Positions 1 through 11,700 are shown, counted from the stretch's first letter. The stretch: DNA of 64,000 nucleotides from Pogonophryne albipinna (GCA_028583405.1 JAPTMU010000027.1:1116001-1180000); one strand, 5' to 3'. The notes: generated by a model from the sequence alone, not told the origin. A program made the numbers and translations.

Positions 1-1339
1 GTAAAAATGTGTACATTGCTTCGTAGATGCCAATCAAAGTGTCTTCACTGAAGTAAAGAGAAAAGTAAACACAACAATATACCAGTATGATTTTTTCAGT
101 TGTTTCTCATATCTCCTCTGTTACTCTCTGTGTTGAGGCCTCAATCATTTTAGACCTTCTACATCTTATTTTTAAATGGATCTTACCAGTTAAGCTGCCT
201 GCACATGATACATGATTGGCTCTCTGCTCACCTTTGCCCTCTTTGTTGGCCTTGAAGTGAAAACAGCTAGTTGTGTGTCTTACATCCAGCTGACATACAG
301 GTCAGCAGTAAACAAGGTCAAAGTTGAAATAATTTGAACTTTGAGTGCAGCGCTCAGTGACAATTTTGAGCGGTGCACGACACCGAGGGCAGAGCTTCCA
401 CCTGGTGGGGCTCTCTCCATGCTAACACAAAGGCATCATCAGCGCAGAGCCGTCTTACTGCATAGCTTGTGAATGCAGCTCAAATCCTGCTGATGCACTT
501 CTGCCTTGGCTCCTCACTGCCTAACCTATTCAGACATAACATGCTGTTCTCATACACTGCTAGCTTTACCCAAGATAAATAATATATGTGTGTATATCCT
601 ACACAATCAACTTGGATGTGTTCTAGGTACTGTACGTTTGAACCAGGAAGTGACAAAGACTGCATATGGTAGGTTCCCAGGAGAGCACTGTTCATGTTCA
701 AGGATACATTGCCAACAGAGAACGCTACCTTGCTTATTGTTATGATGGTTTGTGTAAGCATTTTACTCCATTATGTTTTTTTGGTAACCGTGTTGCCTAT
801 TTCACATTCATTTAGGGATTTGAGCTGCTGTTTGGTGCTGCCCAAGTAGTGTACGGGGGAATTTACCAGAGCTTTTTCACTGACAACATGAGAGCAGTCA
901 AACTGAAACAAAACAGTAAAGTTGTACAACCAAAAGCTATGAGCTGAGAGATGTTAAACACTGTAGATCTGAGGGGGAGTGCACTGCTGTTGATCATTCT
1001 CTGTGGGTTTGTTACTGAGACATCTTTCATACACACACAATAATCCTCACCATAAGCCTGTAACCACCACTGACTCTTACCCATATACACTATGCGTTAC
1101 ATCAACGCACACCATGTGCACAGATCTTGTTCATTTCTATACTGTGAATCCTTCCTTTGCACATTTACTCTTTTAAAATCTGTGCAGTTCTCCACTTTAA
1201 ATCTCAGTATTTGTGTAAAAATATCTTATTTTTTCATTTGTTATACATGTTTAAAAATATGTTTTACAATAATAATATTGTTTTTACCTTTTCTACAACT
1301 TATTCCTCTTACTGAGTTTATGTATGCATCATGAAACAC
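1..1339. other. Intergenic stretch, nothing recognised
   Basis: I see no recognisable coding domain, terminal repeat or structural RNA. Open frames here are under 95 codons, overlap on both strands and show no familiar motif, so I treat them as chance. Confidence 0.5.
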
Positions 1340-1369
1340 CAAAGCCAACTTACAGAGTTGCTGCTGCGC

Positions 1370-2378
1370 TTACCTCGCAGAAAGTGTGCCCCCCCCCCAC
1401 TTCGGCCTGTAACAGGCTGTGGTGGATCCAGCTCTAGCTGCCTGGATAGACTGAATAACACTGTCAGACAATCCACCCTGTCTCAGCCTGTCCCTCTCAG
1501 GAGCCAAGCCTGGAGAGGCTGGTCGAGAGTGGGTAACGCCCCGATTGCACCTGCCTCTTGAGACATCACCCCCCAGAACTGGGGAACCGCCCAGGGCTGG
1601 CCCACCTTCACCTGTGTCATCTCTGAGTACCACGGCGCCCCGACGCGGTCCGGAGCGACTAGGATGACTGACAGACGTTCTCGCCTCACTCTCCCCAGGA
1701 GAGGGAGAATGAGACGCAGCGGTCGAAAGGCGTATAGCAGCTTCCTTGGCCATGGCTCGTGTGTGAACGCGTCCACCCCCAAGGGCGGGTCGTCGCTCAG
1801 GGCCATGGAGAACCACAGGGCACAGTGGTTGTTGCGCCGGCTGGCGAACAGGTCCACTTCAGCTCTCCCGAACTGGGCCCAGATCTGCTTCACCACCTCC
1901 GGGTGAAGCACCCACTCGCCTGGCAGAACAGGGGGGCCAACCTCATGTCGAGGGGCGGCCCCCCTGTTCTCCAGTCCCGGGATGTGTAGGGCTCTCAGAG
2001 ATAACACCATCTCTGAAGCCCATAACCACAGCCTCTCCGCTGTGGTCAACAAGGCGGCGAAGCGGACTCCGCCATGCCTGTTGATATAAGCCACTGTGGT
2101 GCTGTTGTCGCTCCTGACCATTACATGTCTCCCCTGAATTATGGGCATGAAATGCTGGAGGACTAACACTACCGCCCGTAGCTCTAGGAGGTTGCTGTGT
2201 TGAGACTCTGTTAGAGACCAGGGCCCACCTATAGCCCTCTTCAGGCAGGTCCCTCCCCATCCTGTTCTGGATGCGTCCGTGAACACTGTGATGTAGGCAG
2301 ACCCGGCGTCATGGGCGGGCCCCATGGGGCCGGGCCCGCCCATCCAGGATTTGGGCCCGTCCATCCAGGATTTGGGGC
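1370..2378 (-). pseudogene. DIRS copy A: RNase H domain and linker to recombinase
   Basis: The minus-strand frame contains ITVFTDASRTGWGG, then LLELRAV, then VRSDNSTTVAYINRHGG, which are the successive acidic motifs of a retroelement RNase H. It continues through a linker with LILPLLGRVRRERLSVILVAP and a GSTTACYR motif that, in DIRS elements, begins the tyrosine recombinase. The same blocks recur in copy C (about 15180-15830 and 17150-17500), which supports the assignment. There is a stop after LLRGTG, and the frame ends before any catalytic recombinase residue. Inactive relic. Confidence 0.8.
2332..2373. repeat. 21-bp direct repeat, two copies
   Basis: Two adjacent 21-bp units (2332-2352 and 2353-2373) differ at one position; each reads GGGCCCGYC followed by CATCCAGGATTT. 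They sit at the junction of the DIRS RNase H relic and hAT-derived DNA. Confidence 0.8.
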
Positions 2379-2431
2379 CACTGTTTTAACCAGGGCTGAA
2401 TACAATATTTTAATTGTTTTATTATTATGTT

Positions 2432-3370
2432 CAGTGGCGGCGCCAGGGTATACTGGGGTAGGCTACAGCCATACCAAGAAATGGCTTAGCCCCACCATGA
2501 AAAATGATTTTAAAGTAAGCAAAATAAAGTCCGCCAACTCGCGCGGAGTAAATTGCACAGACAGCAGTAAATACCGAAGACTAGAAACGGTTTGAAAACT
2601 TTTGTCACGTAGTGATCATCTTCTCAATAGGACATCTTTGATAATGTCTTCTGGCCAATCAGAATCACGATAACGACGTGGTGTTGTTGCAGGAAGTCCC
2701 AGCAGAATACTTGCTGTAGTAAATCTCTATATACATCGATACAGCATTACGTGTTGATAGAAATCAACCCGTAATGAAATAAGACCCCACCGTTTGATGA
2801 TTGATAGGTGTGTGGGCTGTCTTTCATGTTGACACACAGAACAATGGGGGATATCCACCCTTATCCACAATGTAAAGTAATTCACAGCCTCTTCCCTCTT
2901 CTCTCAGTGAGGAGCAGCAGGTTCAGCTTTCAGAACAAAGTAACAAAAAACTAAAATACCATTCATTTTTTAAAATATGTCGTGTAGTAATAGATGTATT
3001 TATTTGTCTTCTCAAGAGAGTACCAGAATGTGTATTTAATGTTAGTATTTCAAAAAATCTCCTGGGGAGAATCCCCCCAGACCCCCTGCAGGGGTTGGGT
3101 TTTCAGCATGTCAACTCTTTCACCTGTGGGGAAATAGCAGGATTGGCTCCAGGTCGCCCTTTTTATTTACTACAAGACAAATGTGCCTTTTTATTTCATA
3201 CAGTTCCATTTGGGTTGAGACAGGGAAATAATCTAAACCTCACGCGTGGCGTTTCACTGTCAAGGGGAGCGTGTATGTAATTACATTGCAAATACTGACT
3301 TGAGCCCCACCACTGTATGGGTTAGCCCTACCATAGATTACCCAACAAAAATACTCTGGAGCCGCCACTG
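2432..3370. mobile_element. Non-autonomous hAT element (939 bp) with perfect 8-bp TSD
   Basis: The ends form an imperfect inverted repeat: 5' CAGTGGCGGCGCCAGGGTAT and 3' ATACTCTGGAGCCGCCACTG. The element is flanked by identical ATTATGTT at 2424-2431 and 3371-3378. An 8-bp TSD with CAG...CTG ends is the hAT signature. No transposase domain is visible inside. A GC-rich near-palindrome at 3061-3086 recurs in other hAT elements of this window. Confidence 0.9.
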
Positions 3371-3464
3371 ATTATGTTTATTGTTGTTATTTGTAGGGCT
3401 TTGTCCTAATATTTATTTTTGTTTTAAACTATGTTGAAAGTTTAGTTTAATAGCATTTTTTGCT

Positions 3465-3512
3465 ATGAAATTCTGAATGAAATTCTGAATGAAATTCTGA
3501 ATGAAATTCTGA
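3465..3512. repeat. 12-bp tandem repeat, four copies
   Basis: Four perfect copies of ATGAAATTCTGA followed by a decayed partial unit. Confidence 0.9.
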
Positions 3513-3646
3513 ATGAAAGGCTGCGCGCGAGACTGGTTTTTCGCTGGGTTAAGTCGTGTGGGTTTTTGAGTGAGATGCGGCACAGCAGCCTGTCAGTTTA
3601 CTCTTGCTATTAGTTTGGCTATTATCATTTATATTTATCTGCAACA

Positions 3647-3787
3647 ATGGATATCAGGAAGTGGTTCATGAAAGGAATATGGCAACTCAGCGCCAGATGC
3701 AGGCACATTAGAAGACATCAGTTACGTTACCAACGAGCTAGAAAGCCAGGGAGGCTGGCAATCAATTATATTTTGACGAGAAATTGA
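3647..3787 (+). pseudogene. hAT transposase N-terminal relic
   Basis: An ATG opens a 46-codon frame beginning MDIRKWFMKG. A start of the form MDIRK-F is common in hAT transposases of the group with an N-terminal TTF-type zinc finger; the finger itself is not present here. I infer that 2385-4077 outside the nested 2432-3370 element is the remnant of an older hAT insertion in DIRS copy A. The evidence is the N-terminal motif only. Confidence 0.4.
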
Positions 3788-4040
3788 CACTCAAGCCGGC
3801 TCTCTCACAAACTCCTGCTCTGTGCGCAAGCAGACCGCTGCACATCCTCTCTGCCTCGCTCAATCTCTCTCTCTCTCCCTTTCTCTCCATCGCTCAACCT
3901 TACTCCACCTCTCCACCCTGTGTGCGCTCCTCAAGTTTGCCTGCGCTTGCCCAAGCTGGCACAGCGTTACAAATGTGCCACAAAACCAACCAATGGATGT
4001 AGCCTATACTAAGACCGTCAACAGCCTTATGGCAACCTAA

Positions 4041-4067
4041 CCCCCCCCCCCCCCCCCCCCCCCCCCC
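4041..4067. repeat. Homopolymer C tract
   Basis: 27 consecutive C residues at the boundary between hAT-derived DNA and the DIRS RT relic. Such a tract is prone to sequencing or assembly error, so its length is uncertain. Confidence 0.9.
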
Positions 4068-4077
4068 TTGACAAATC

Positions 4078-4960
4078 TCGAGATTTCCCGGGAAATGTAA
4101 GTTTCGGGGTGGGCCCGCCCTGGTAAATCAAATGCCCGCCCAGAGACGTATGTCTGCCGCCGGGTCTGGATGTAGGAGGTCACCCGTCCCAGTGGAGACC
4201 CCCTCCGGAGGTGAAAATGACTATGAGGTCGTCGAGGTAAAAGAAAACTCTCATGCCGTGGGCGTGCAGTGGTTGAAGCGCTGTGGCCACACATTTGCTG
4301 AATGTGCGTGGGGATAGGGAGTAGCCGAACAGTACTCTGTTGTACTCGTAGGCTATTCCCTGGAAGGCAAAACGCAGACACTTTCTGTGCTGGAGCAATT
4401 TCTACATGAAAGTACGCGTATTTCAGGTCGATGGTGGTGAACCAATCGCCTAGCTGCACAAGCCCCAGCAACTGTTTCATAGTTAACATGCAGAATTTCC
4501 TGTAGGAAATGTGGCGATTCAGGCCACGGAGATCTAGAATAGGTCTGAATTCTCCTGTCTTCTTGAGAACCAGGAAGTACATGGAATAAAGGCACTTTTC
4601 TCTGTGCTGAGGGTGCACAACAGATACTGCCTGTTTCTGCACCAGAGCCTGAATCTCTGCTGAGAGGAAACCCACAGATTTACCTCTCGCATGCCCATAA
4701 AAGGAGGTGGGACGCTGCAAAACTGTAGTGAATAGCCCCGTTTCAGCGTCCTGTCCATCCACTTTGTTAGCACACAGCGGAGTTTCCATTCCCCATAACA
4801 TTGTGTTAATGGACAATCCCTCAGCTGTGGGGCCGCAGCTATGAAGCTGTGATACTCTCTGGTGACCCGTTCCGCCGCAAAACTCCCCGTGAAGGGAAGA
4901 TTTGCCCATGGAGGGTCGACACAGAAAGGGCCGATTATTTACTGAGGTCCCTGAACGCAC
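4078..4960 (-). pseudogene. DIRS copy A: reverse transcriptase
   Basis: Motifs on the minus strand in order: GEFRPILDLRGLNRHI (fingers), TIDLKYAYFHVEIAP (first catalytic Asp region), then after a +/-1 shift near 4370 AFQGIAYEYNRVLFGYSLSP and FFYLDDLIVI (catalytic YLDD box). The YLDD aspartates are intact here, unlike in copy C. The frame is broken by the shift and truncated at the C tract. DIRS RTs synthesise the element's DNA from its RNA; this copy cannot make a full protein. Confidence 0.8.
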
Positions 4961-5172
4961 CGTTATGTGAGCGCGAGCTCCACCATAATGCTGTTTTCAC
5001 CACTACGGTAAACAGCATTAATCAGAGTCTTTATAGGCTTAGTGTGTTCTACTGAGGTCCCTGAACGCACCGCCACGCACTCTTGTGTGAGTGCGGGCTC
5101 CGCCATAATGCAGCCCTTACCACTACGGTAAACTGCATTAATTTGAGTTTTTGCTCTAGACGTAGTGTGTTC
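4941..5172. repeat. 110-120-bp tandem duplication
   Basis: Unit 1 (4941-5050) and unit 2 (5051-5172) both begin ACTGAGGTCCCTGAACGCAC and end near TAGTGTGTTCT; unit 2 carries small insertions. In the minus-strand reading the units encode similar blocks (RSGTSV ... INAVYRSG). It lies between the RT and gag-like regions of DIRS copy A. Confidence 0.75.
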
Positions 5173-5375
5173 TCTGACAGTAATACGCCGGCCATAATGT
5201 CCCTGTATCCGCATAGCACTATGATAGCACTGCCTGCGGTTTATCACTCTCATCTGCGCACTCCCACTAGCCACCTCCGGCTGGGGCGGCGAGTGGGGAA
5301 TTTGTACAGTCATCATTATGTGTAGCATTGTGGAAACAAAGGACAACTAAACTTGGATACAGATCAACTTTCTTT

Positions 5376-5900
5376 TTATTTGAAAAATACTTTGTTTGGA
5401 TCTGTGCATTGAATAGGGAGGAGGCGGGATTCGACCTCGCGTCCCAGGCGGAGAGATTCTCTCCCTCCGCCGAGACGCTTCCTCCCTCCGCCAGTCAGCT
5501 CCGGGAAGACGGAGCACCTCACCCGGCCGCTCTCTGCTGCTAAGGAGCCTGCCGAGGTCGGGCAGCCCGTCCCCGTGAATGCCGGAATGCCGGTTCCACG
5601 GGATGGGCCGTAGAGGTGGAGGGCGCCACGGCCACGGAAGCCCCGTGCCGGCGCCTCTCCCTCCGTTTCGCTGTCGCGCCTGTAGGGAAACCCGTGGAGG
5701 AGCGCGCTGCGGGGCCTGAGGAGGGGCCAGCGGTAGCATGCGGCTAAGCTGGATTCTCTCCTCTTCCAGGCGGCTAAAGCGCTGGGTGACCGAGGAGATC
5801 GACCCAAAGAGCCCCTCCGTGGACACGGGGGCTCGAGGATATCTTCTCGGTCCTTTTTGGATAGGGCAGTGAGTCCTAACCACACGTTTTTTGATGAACG
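5376..5900 (-). pseudogene. DIRS copy A: gag-like ORF1 C-terminal part
   Basis: The minus strand contains EGLFGSISSVTQRFSRLEEE followed by proline/arginine-rich sequence. Copy C has the matching EGLFGSISSVT block at about 14395-14425, after its zinc-binding motif, so this is the C-terminal part of ORF1. Two overlapping frames are open because the DNA is GC-rich; I chose the one sharing that block. The zinc motif is not found here. Confidence 0.55.
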
Positions 5901-5984
5901 ATTAGAGAATAACGAGTTATGAATATGCTTTATAGGGATCTGCAGATACATTTTTTGTCTTCTCAAGCACCAACTATCAAATAT

Positions 5985-6400
5985 CTCACGGGGGTAGGAC
6001 ACGTTCGAGTCCTGTTTTGGATAGTGTGCCGTCGATGGGTTTCATTCCATTTCAAAGTGCTGTTTGACACTCGGTGGCGCACTGCCACTCCAACATCCAA
6101 TCACAGAGCTTGAAGACTTATCACGGGGTTTGTGAAGCAAAGCACATGGTGTCGTCCCAAACGATAGCTGAGGATTCTGGGTAGTGTAGTGTCTTCTGCC
6201 ATCCTCAACTCCGAAAAAATATTTGTTTCTACGAATCGAAGGGGAAAAATACAAAAGCATTGTTCACAATTTAAACCAATCAATGTTGTGTAATTAACAA
6301 GGATAATCTGGTGTTTTTGAGTTGATGAGTAGTGCAGATATCACTGTCAAATAATCGACAGTAAGGAGAATACTTACTTCCGGGTGTAAAATCCTCCGTT
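5985..6400 (+). repeat. Dispersed repeat, copy 1 (interrupted)
   Basis: 5985-6132 matches 58135-58270, sharing for example CATTTCAAAGTGCTGTT and CATCCAATCA-AGCTTGA. The match resumes at about 6353 with GAGAATACTTACTTCCGGG. About 220 bp between (6133-6352) look like an insertion. A third partial copy is at 36311-36510. Family unknown. Confidence 0.6.
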
Positions 6401-6605
6401 ATCCAATGGGAATGGACGCTCACATTGCCTTTAACTGCCGCCGACATGGACCGATGCGGTTCTTCCCTGAGCGTCAAATACCGCCGCAGATGGGAATACA
6501 TTGCAATCAGTTGAAAGCTCTTTGCGTCCGTTTATGAAGCTGAAAGAGACTCGGCGCGTCACAACTGCACGCCACAGGACTCTGACCAAGCGTCGCTATT
6601 GGACT

Positions 6606-6885
6606 ATCAGGGAGTGAGACTGTGTTGGGGAGGCTGGCTCTGCGAGTGCATTGCCCATGCCTACGGACAGGCGGGGAGAGCCTTCCCCACGGGGGTCCGT
6701 GCACACTCTACACACTCTGCACACTCTACACTGTGTCAACAGCCTTGTTTAACGGCGTGAGTGTGGAGGACATATGCATTGCGGCGACTTGGTCTACGCC
6801 AGGCCCCTTCATAAAGTTTTACCTCTTGGACATGTCTGGCTCCTTTTCATTGTCTGTGCTTGCTGGGGCAACACAGGACTGGTGA
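6606..6885 (+). pseudogene. DIRS tyrosine recombinase, C-terminal part (copy B)
   Basis: Contains AYGQAGRAFPTGVRAHS, then after a small expanded CACTCTACA-type repeat the block NGVSVEDICIAATWS and PGPFIKFY. In DIRS recombinases HSTR carries the second catalytic His/Arg pair and FIRFY the nucleophilic Tyr. Here the HSTR box has been altered by the short repeat (6700-6735), so Arg is lost. The N-terminal catalytic Arg region is absent. Confidence 0.75.
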
Positions 6886-7299
6886 GGAGGGAGGGGGGCT
6901 GTGGGTCAATGGGCATCTGACCCCCCCCCCCAGACGTGGCGCGCACTGGGCCCATAAGGGTTTGGAGGACTCTTTCCCCCTGCTTTAGGGCAGGGGGGGG
7001 AGGCCTCCACGTCATAGTCCATACACGCTCTTCACGAGGTAAGCGTGTCTGAGTGTGGGACATAGGGCACTTGCGCTCTCCCCCTGCTCCTTCAGAGCGT
7101 CAGAGTGTGCTCTGTCAGCCGCAGCCCCCACTTCTCCACGGTTACGACCGGGGGAGAGGTGAGTGAGGCACAGCGGCTGCTAACCAGAAAGCCGGTCAGA
7201 GACAGTGAGATGGAACAGTGTTGTTGTCGGACGACAGCGCGTGTATACATCGGGGCTGTGAGAGATATAACGAGGGGTTACGTATGGTAACCCTTGTTA

Positions 7300-7544
7300 T
7301 ATAAGCACAGGCGGAGCCCTCTACTCGGGGGCCGTGTCTGTCCTATGCTGCTTGCTGAAGAGAAGTGTAGGATGACAGTCAGGAGGCGAGGCCTCCTTTT
7401 ATACGGTGGGATGTGCGCGCATTCAGGTAGGCCCGCCCCGAGGGCCGGCTACGGTTATAGAAGTCTCAGTGGATGAATGCTTGCATGATATGATCAAGGG
7501 GTAGTACCCATAGAGTCCAGTAGAGGGCTCCGCCTGTGTTTATA
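7300..7544. repeat. DIRS terminal inverted repeat, 26 bp arms
   Basis: Arm 7300-7325 (TATAAGCACAGGCGGAGCCC then TCTACT) is complementary to 7519-7544 with one mismatch, enclosing about 190 bp. It could form a stem. In DIRS elements complementary terminal segments template the circular intermediate; assigning that role here is inference. Confidence 0.7.
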
Positions 7545-8709
7545 CAGTGGGGCAAAAAAGTATTTAGTCAGCCACCAATTGTGCAAGTTCTCCCACTTAA
7601 AAAGATGAGAGAGGTCTGTAATTTTCATCCTAGGTACACTTCAACTATGAGAGACAGAATGGGGGGAAAGAATCCAGGAACTCACATTGTAGGATTTTTA
7701 ATGAATTAATTGGTAAATTCCTCGGTAAAATAAGTATTTGGTCACCTACAAACAAACAAGATTTCTGGCTCTCACAGACCTGTAACTTCTTCTTTAAGAG
7801 CCTCCTCTGTCCTCCACTCGTTAACTGTATTAATGGCACCTGTTTGAACTCGTTATCAGTATAAAAGACACCTGTCCACAACCTCAAACAGTCACACTCC
7901 AAACTCCACTATGGCCAAGACCAAAGAGCTGTCAAAGGACACCAGAAACAAAATTGTAGACCTGCACCAGGCTGGGAATACTGAATCTGCAATAGGTAAG
8001 CAGCTTGGTGTGAAGAAATCAACTGTGGGAGCAATTATTAGAAAATGGAAGACATACAAGACCACTGATAATCTCCCTCGATCTGGGGCTCCACGCAAGA
8101 TCTCACCCCGTGGGGTCAAAATGATCACAAGAATGGTGAGCAAAAATCCCAGAACCACACGGGGGGACCTAGTCAATGACCTACAGAGAGCTGGGACCAA
8201 AGTAACAAAGGCTACCATCAGTAACACACTACGCCGCCAGGGACTCAAATCCTGCAGTGCCAGACGTGTCCCCCTGCTTAAGCCAGTACATGTCCAGGCC
8301 CGTCTGAAGTTTGCTAGAGAGCATTTAGATGATCCAGAAGAGGATTGGGAGAATGTCATATGGTCAGATGAAACCAAAATAGAACTTTTTGGTAAAAACT
8401 CAACTAGACGTGTTTGGAGGAGAAAGAATGCTGAGTTGCATCCAAAGAACACTATACCTACTGTGAAACATGGGGGTGGAAACATCATGCTTTGGGGCTG
8501 TTTTTCTGCAAAGGGACCAGGACGACTGATCCGTGTAAAGGAAAGAATGAATGGGGCCATGTATCGTGAGATTTTGAGTGACAACCTCCTTCCATCAGCA
8601 AGGGCATTGAAGATGAAACGTGGCTGGGTCTTTCAGCATGACAATGATCCCAAACACACCGCCCGGGCAACGAAGGAGTGGCTTCGTAAGAAGCATTTCA
8701 AGGTCCTGG
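7545..8709 (+). mobile_element. Tc1/mariner element, 3' truncated
   Basis: Starts immediately after a TA at 7543-7544 with CAGTGGGGCAAAAAAGTAT, the end of a common fish Tc1 family. It carries the transposase at 7911. Homology stops at 8709 inside the gene, where unrelated sequence beginning GGTTGCGTTCCGATAATCC follows. No 3' inverted repeat is found, so it cannot move by itself. Confidence 0.92.
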
Positions 8710-8750
8710 GTTGCGTTCCGATAATCCAAAAATCAGCTCCTAAATTCTAA
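7911..8750 (+). pseudogene. Tc1 transposase, truncated before the third catalytic residue
   Basis: The first 266 or so residues are an uninterrupted Tc1 transposase. They include an N-terminal paired-type helix-turn-helix (residues about 1-110, with [11 protein letters not shown] and [12 protein letters not shown]), a first catalytic Asp in [13 protein letters not shown] (about 155) and a second in [11 protein letters not shown] (about 245). Family members run to about 340 residues and need a third acidic residue (DD34E) after the DLNPIE-type motif. Here the frame leaves the family at KHFKVLG and ends with 12 unrelated residues, so the third residue is missing. The start at 7911 is supported by the MAKTKELS beginning usual for this family. 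Confidence 0.93.
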
Positions 8751-11700
8751 CCCTATCTCCTATTCCTTGACCTCTGAGTGAAACGTCACGGGGTTAAGGG
8801 ATAGTGGATAGGAGAATTCAAAAGGACTTAGGAGAAGAGACTGCAGTACTTTAGAGAATCGACTGCACTTTCACTATCCGACGTGTTTATGATGCGCCAG
8901 CGGACGTCATGAATGTGCGTCTGCTGCTGTGGGGAAACTATGGAAACTACAGTTTTCTATACAGCGGACTACAACATGGATGTTTAATAAGAAGGAGGGA
9001 CTACTGTAAACTCATCTAGAGACTCTGCACCGTGCTCTGATGCTGTTGCTTTATGCTTTATGAGCGTGTACAACAGAGAAACATATTCTTCATGACCAAA
9101 GTTGGAATTGAAATGAAAAAGGAAAGTGAAACTTATGCTCGTCACCCTCTCCCTCCGGTCCACATTATTACAAATGATCCCAATACGTATGATTGTATGA
9201 ACTATGAAAATATCTTAAAATCAATACAAATGTATTTATTATAAACGTTAGTCCTTAACATCTATCACTGTGTATATCACCATTCAAACATCTTTTAAAA
9301 GTTGAACAAACTCCACACAGCTCAGTAAAGACCGTGAAATGTTGACTTTATTTGATCATTTCAGTAAAAACTAACGTTCATATTTCTCTCTTTGATTATA
9401 ATACTGATGAACGTTCAGAACAAAGCACTTTGGCAACTTACCACATACGTTTTAAAATGCTTTGGTTTTGTGTGATCAACACTTTATCTTTACCTTTTGA
9501 AATCCATCACAGAAGATAAATCTGCCCAAAAAGATTAAAAAAAATCTAAAGGAATGAGGTTTGTTTGGTTTCTTTAGCCAGAATTCCCACGTTTAAAATA
9601 CAGAAAATAATCTAAAACAGATTAGGAATGCGGCATTTTGCCTTACATGCACCTAGTGTGTTCAATGTATGTTTCTTTTAAAACAGTCCAGGCCTCTTTT
9701 TAGATGTTTTTTTCCCTTGACAAAAATATCCACACAAGATAGATATCAACACTGAAAGAGGCTAGTAATATCAGTTCCAAATTGATAATAACACATTGTC
9801 GCTTTTGGGTTTGTATTTTATCATGTTAAACAATTTTCCTCGTGGTATATTATATTTTGAAACGAACATTAACATGGAGAATTGTGCAAAACCTCAGATT
9901 ACTTTTAGTGACGTTTTAGGGTTTACATGTATCACATATCACATATGATATGGTAAGGACAGCCCAGTACCCCTAAGAATTGCGTCCATATTGGAGGATT
10001 CTGCACAGGGTTATGTCTCATGCAATGTGTCCTTCCTACAGCTTAGCCTGAGTGGACGGTGCGGCCCTGGGGGTGGACTTAATGTAGCTTTTTATTAAGA
10101 AAAATGAAAATCATTTTCATCCAGCAGCTAAACTCAAACACTAGTCAGCTGTTCAACATTGGCAACAATTATTTATTTAATTTCCCCAGCACCAATCATT
10201 ATGATCATACACTTACACAGAAACTATATAGCGTTCTGACTCTGAGATTGTTTTGGGTTTTAAAACAAAAAAAACATACAAAATAAAAGTTTAAAAACAA
10301 TTTAAAAACAGAAATAAGATAAGATAAAGCTTTATTGTCTCCCTTAGGAGAAATTTGTCTTGGACATCGAGATAATACACATAAAACATTCAGGTCAATC
10401 AGTCATAGATACAGAACAGAGATCACATATCACATGGCAAACAAACAAGAAACATACAGGTCCAGCACTTTCCCTATGGAGCACCTTATATCCTAAATGG
10501 TGGAACCCTTAGCATTCGACAATTCTTACCTTTGCTCACAGACGGCTCTTATCTCTGCCTCCCATTCAAGTCTGTTAAAGGCAACACAATTGAAGATTTG
10601 AGGATGTGTTTCTAGTTAAGAGACATTTCTAAATTGTTGTAGGGCTCTCACAAGCCAGAGTTCAACTTTGACAAAGCGGATGTGTGACTGTTTTTTTCAT
10701 CTGTGTCCAACCAACTAACAACCTCTTTCTACAGTCTCATTCTTCTTCACAGCGTTCTTCAGCCTTCTCCCAGAGATAACAAAGACTTACTCATTTTGTT
10801 CAGCACCACCCACCAGCTCCACCAGTTTCCCCTAAATTGGACACAGAGGTACACTTTAATTGGTATATATATATAAAGCATTTAGTCTTCACAGTGTGAA
10901 CATGTTGCAGCACAGCGTCTCTGTATTGTACTGAAATAGCTTAAAATGAGAGGAGGGGTTTTATAATTAGCACTTTGAGATGCAGATTATGGCCTATGGT
11001 GATTTGATCTGACCTATTTTGGCGGAAGTAGGGCAGCACACTGTCTTTTTACAGAGATAGCTGCCCTGCTGCAGGGATGTCTCGATGACAGCAAGTGTTG
11101 GGTGGTTTAACAGATTTGGATTGGTTCAGTTGAAATCCCCCCCTGAAACAGGAGTCCCTTTATTCACCTGACCAAACACTCTTCTTTTCATATTTTCTTC
11201 AAAACAATTCCACGGGTATGTTCCCAACCTCCTTCAACCATAACCATACATTAGCCATAGTGTATTTCCTATTCTTAAACTATACAGTAGATGTTCTTCA
11301 AGTGTGAATTTGAATAAGGTAAATATAAAACAAACAACTGATGTCTTTCTAGCAAAAGTGTTCTTATTTTATATTAGTCCAAAAACCATCATCCACTAAA
11401 AGGCTTCAAATGATGAACTCATGTCACATTCAGTGGTGTCCTAAACCATGTTATACAGCAACGTTTAAGGGGGCAATCGGATAACTGTTACATTTCTAAA
11501 GATTGGGGATAACTAGCAGGATTACAATACCTAAAAAGAGCATATTGTGTTTGTTGAATCTGTTTACACTTTCTTTGGTTCATTTTTAAAATACATTTTT
11601 TATTCAGTAGGTAAGTATACAGTATATGTTCATAAAATAGTGCTTGTGATTTTAACTGTGTAGAATATCCCTCTCCCACTCCAATCTTCCTCTGCCTGCT

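Larger units (their letters stand above)
1340..6000 (-). mobile_element. DIRS-type retrotransposon, copy A, broken
   Basis: Read on the minus strand, this holds in order a gag-like ORF (about 5900-5376), a reverse transcriptase region (4960-4078) and an RNase H region running toward a tyrosine recombinase (2378-1370). That order is the DIRS plan: gag, RT-RNase H, tyrosine recombinase instead of integrase. The copy is split between RT and RNase H by hAT-derived DNA (about 2385-4077) and has frameshifts. Its recombinase is missing; sequence stops at the recombinase N-terminus near 1370. It lies head to head with copy B (6490-7544). Outer ends are approximate. Confidence 0.8.
6490..7544 (+). mobile_element. 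DIRS copy B: recombinase C-terminus and 3' terminal region
   Basis: Recombinase C-terminus (6606-6885) is followed by C-rich 3' sequence and a terminal region (7260-7544). The segment around 7434-7350, read in reverse complement, matches the 5' start of copy C (13650-13735: CCTACCTGAATGCGC, then CTCCTGACTGTCATCC). DIRS elements have such inverted termini. A Tc1 element inserted at 7544 ends the copy. Confidence 0.7.

Noticed and set aside
480..1090. Short open frames in the first kilobase
   Set aside because: Overlapping on both strands, no motif, no splice or promoter context.
5990..6030. ACGTTCGAGTCCTG resembling a tRNA B box, suggesting a tRNA-derived SINE
   Set aside because: No A box at the right distance upstream, no cloverleaf, and copy 3 of the repeat does not keep the motif.
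7300..7544. CRISPR-like or rho-independent terminator structure
   Set aside because: The stem is a DIRS terminal inverted repeat in eukaryotic DNA; there are no spaced repeats and no bacterial context.
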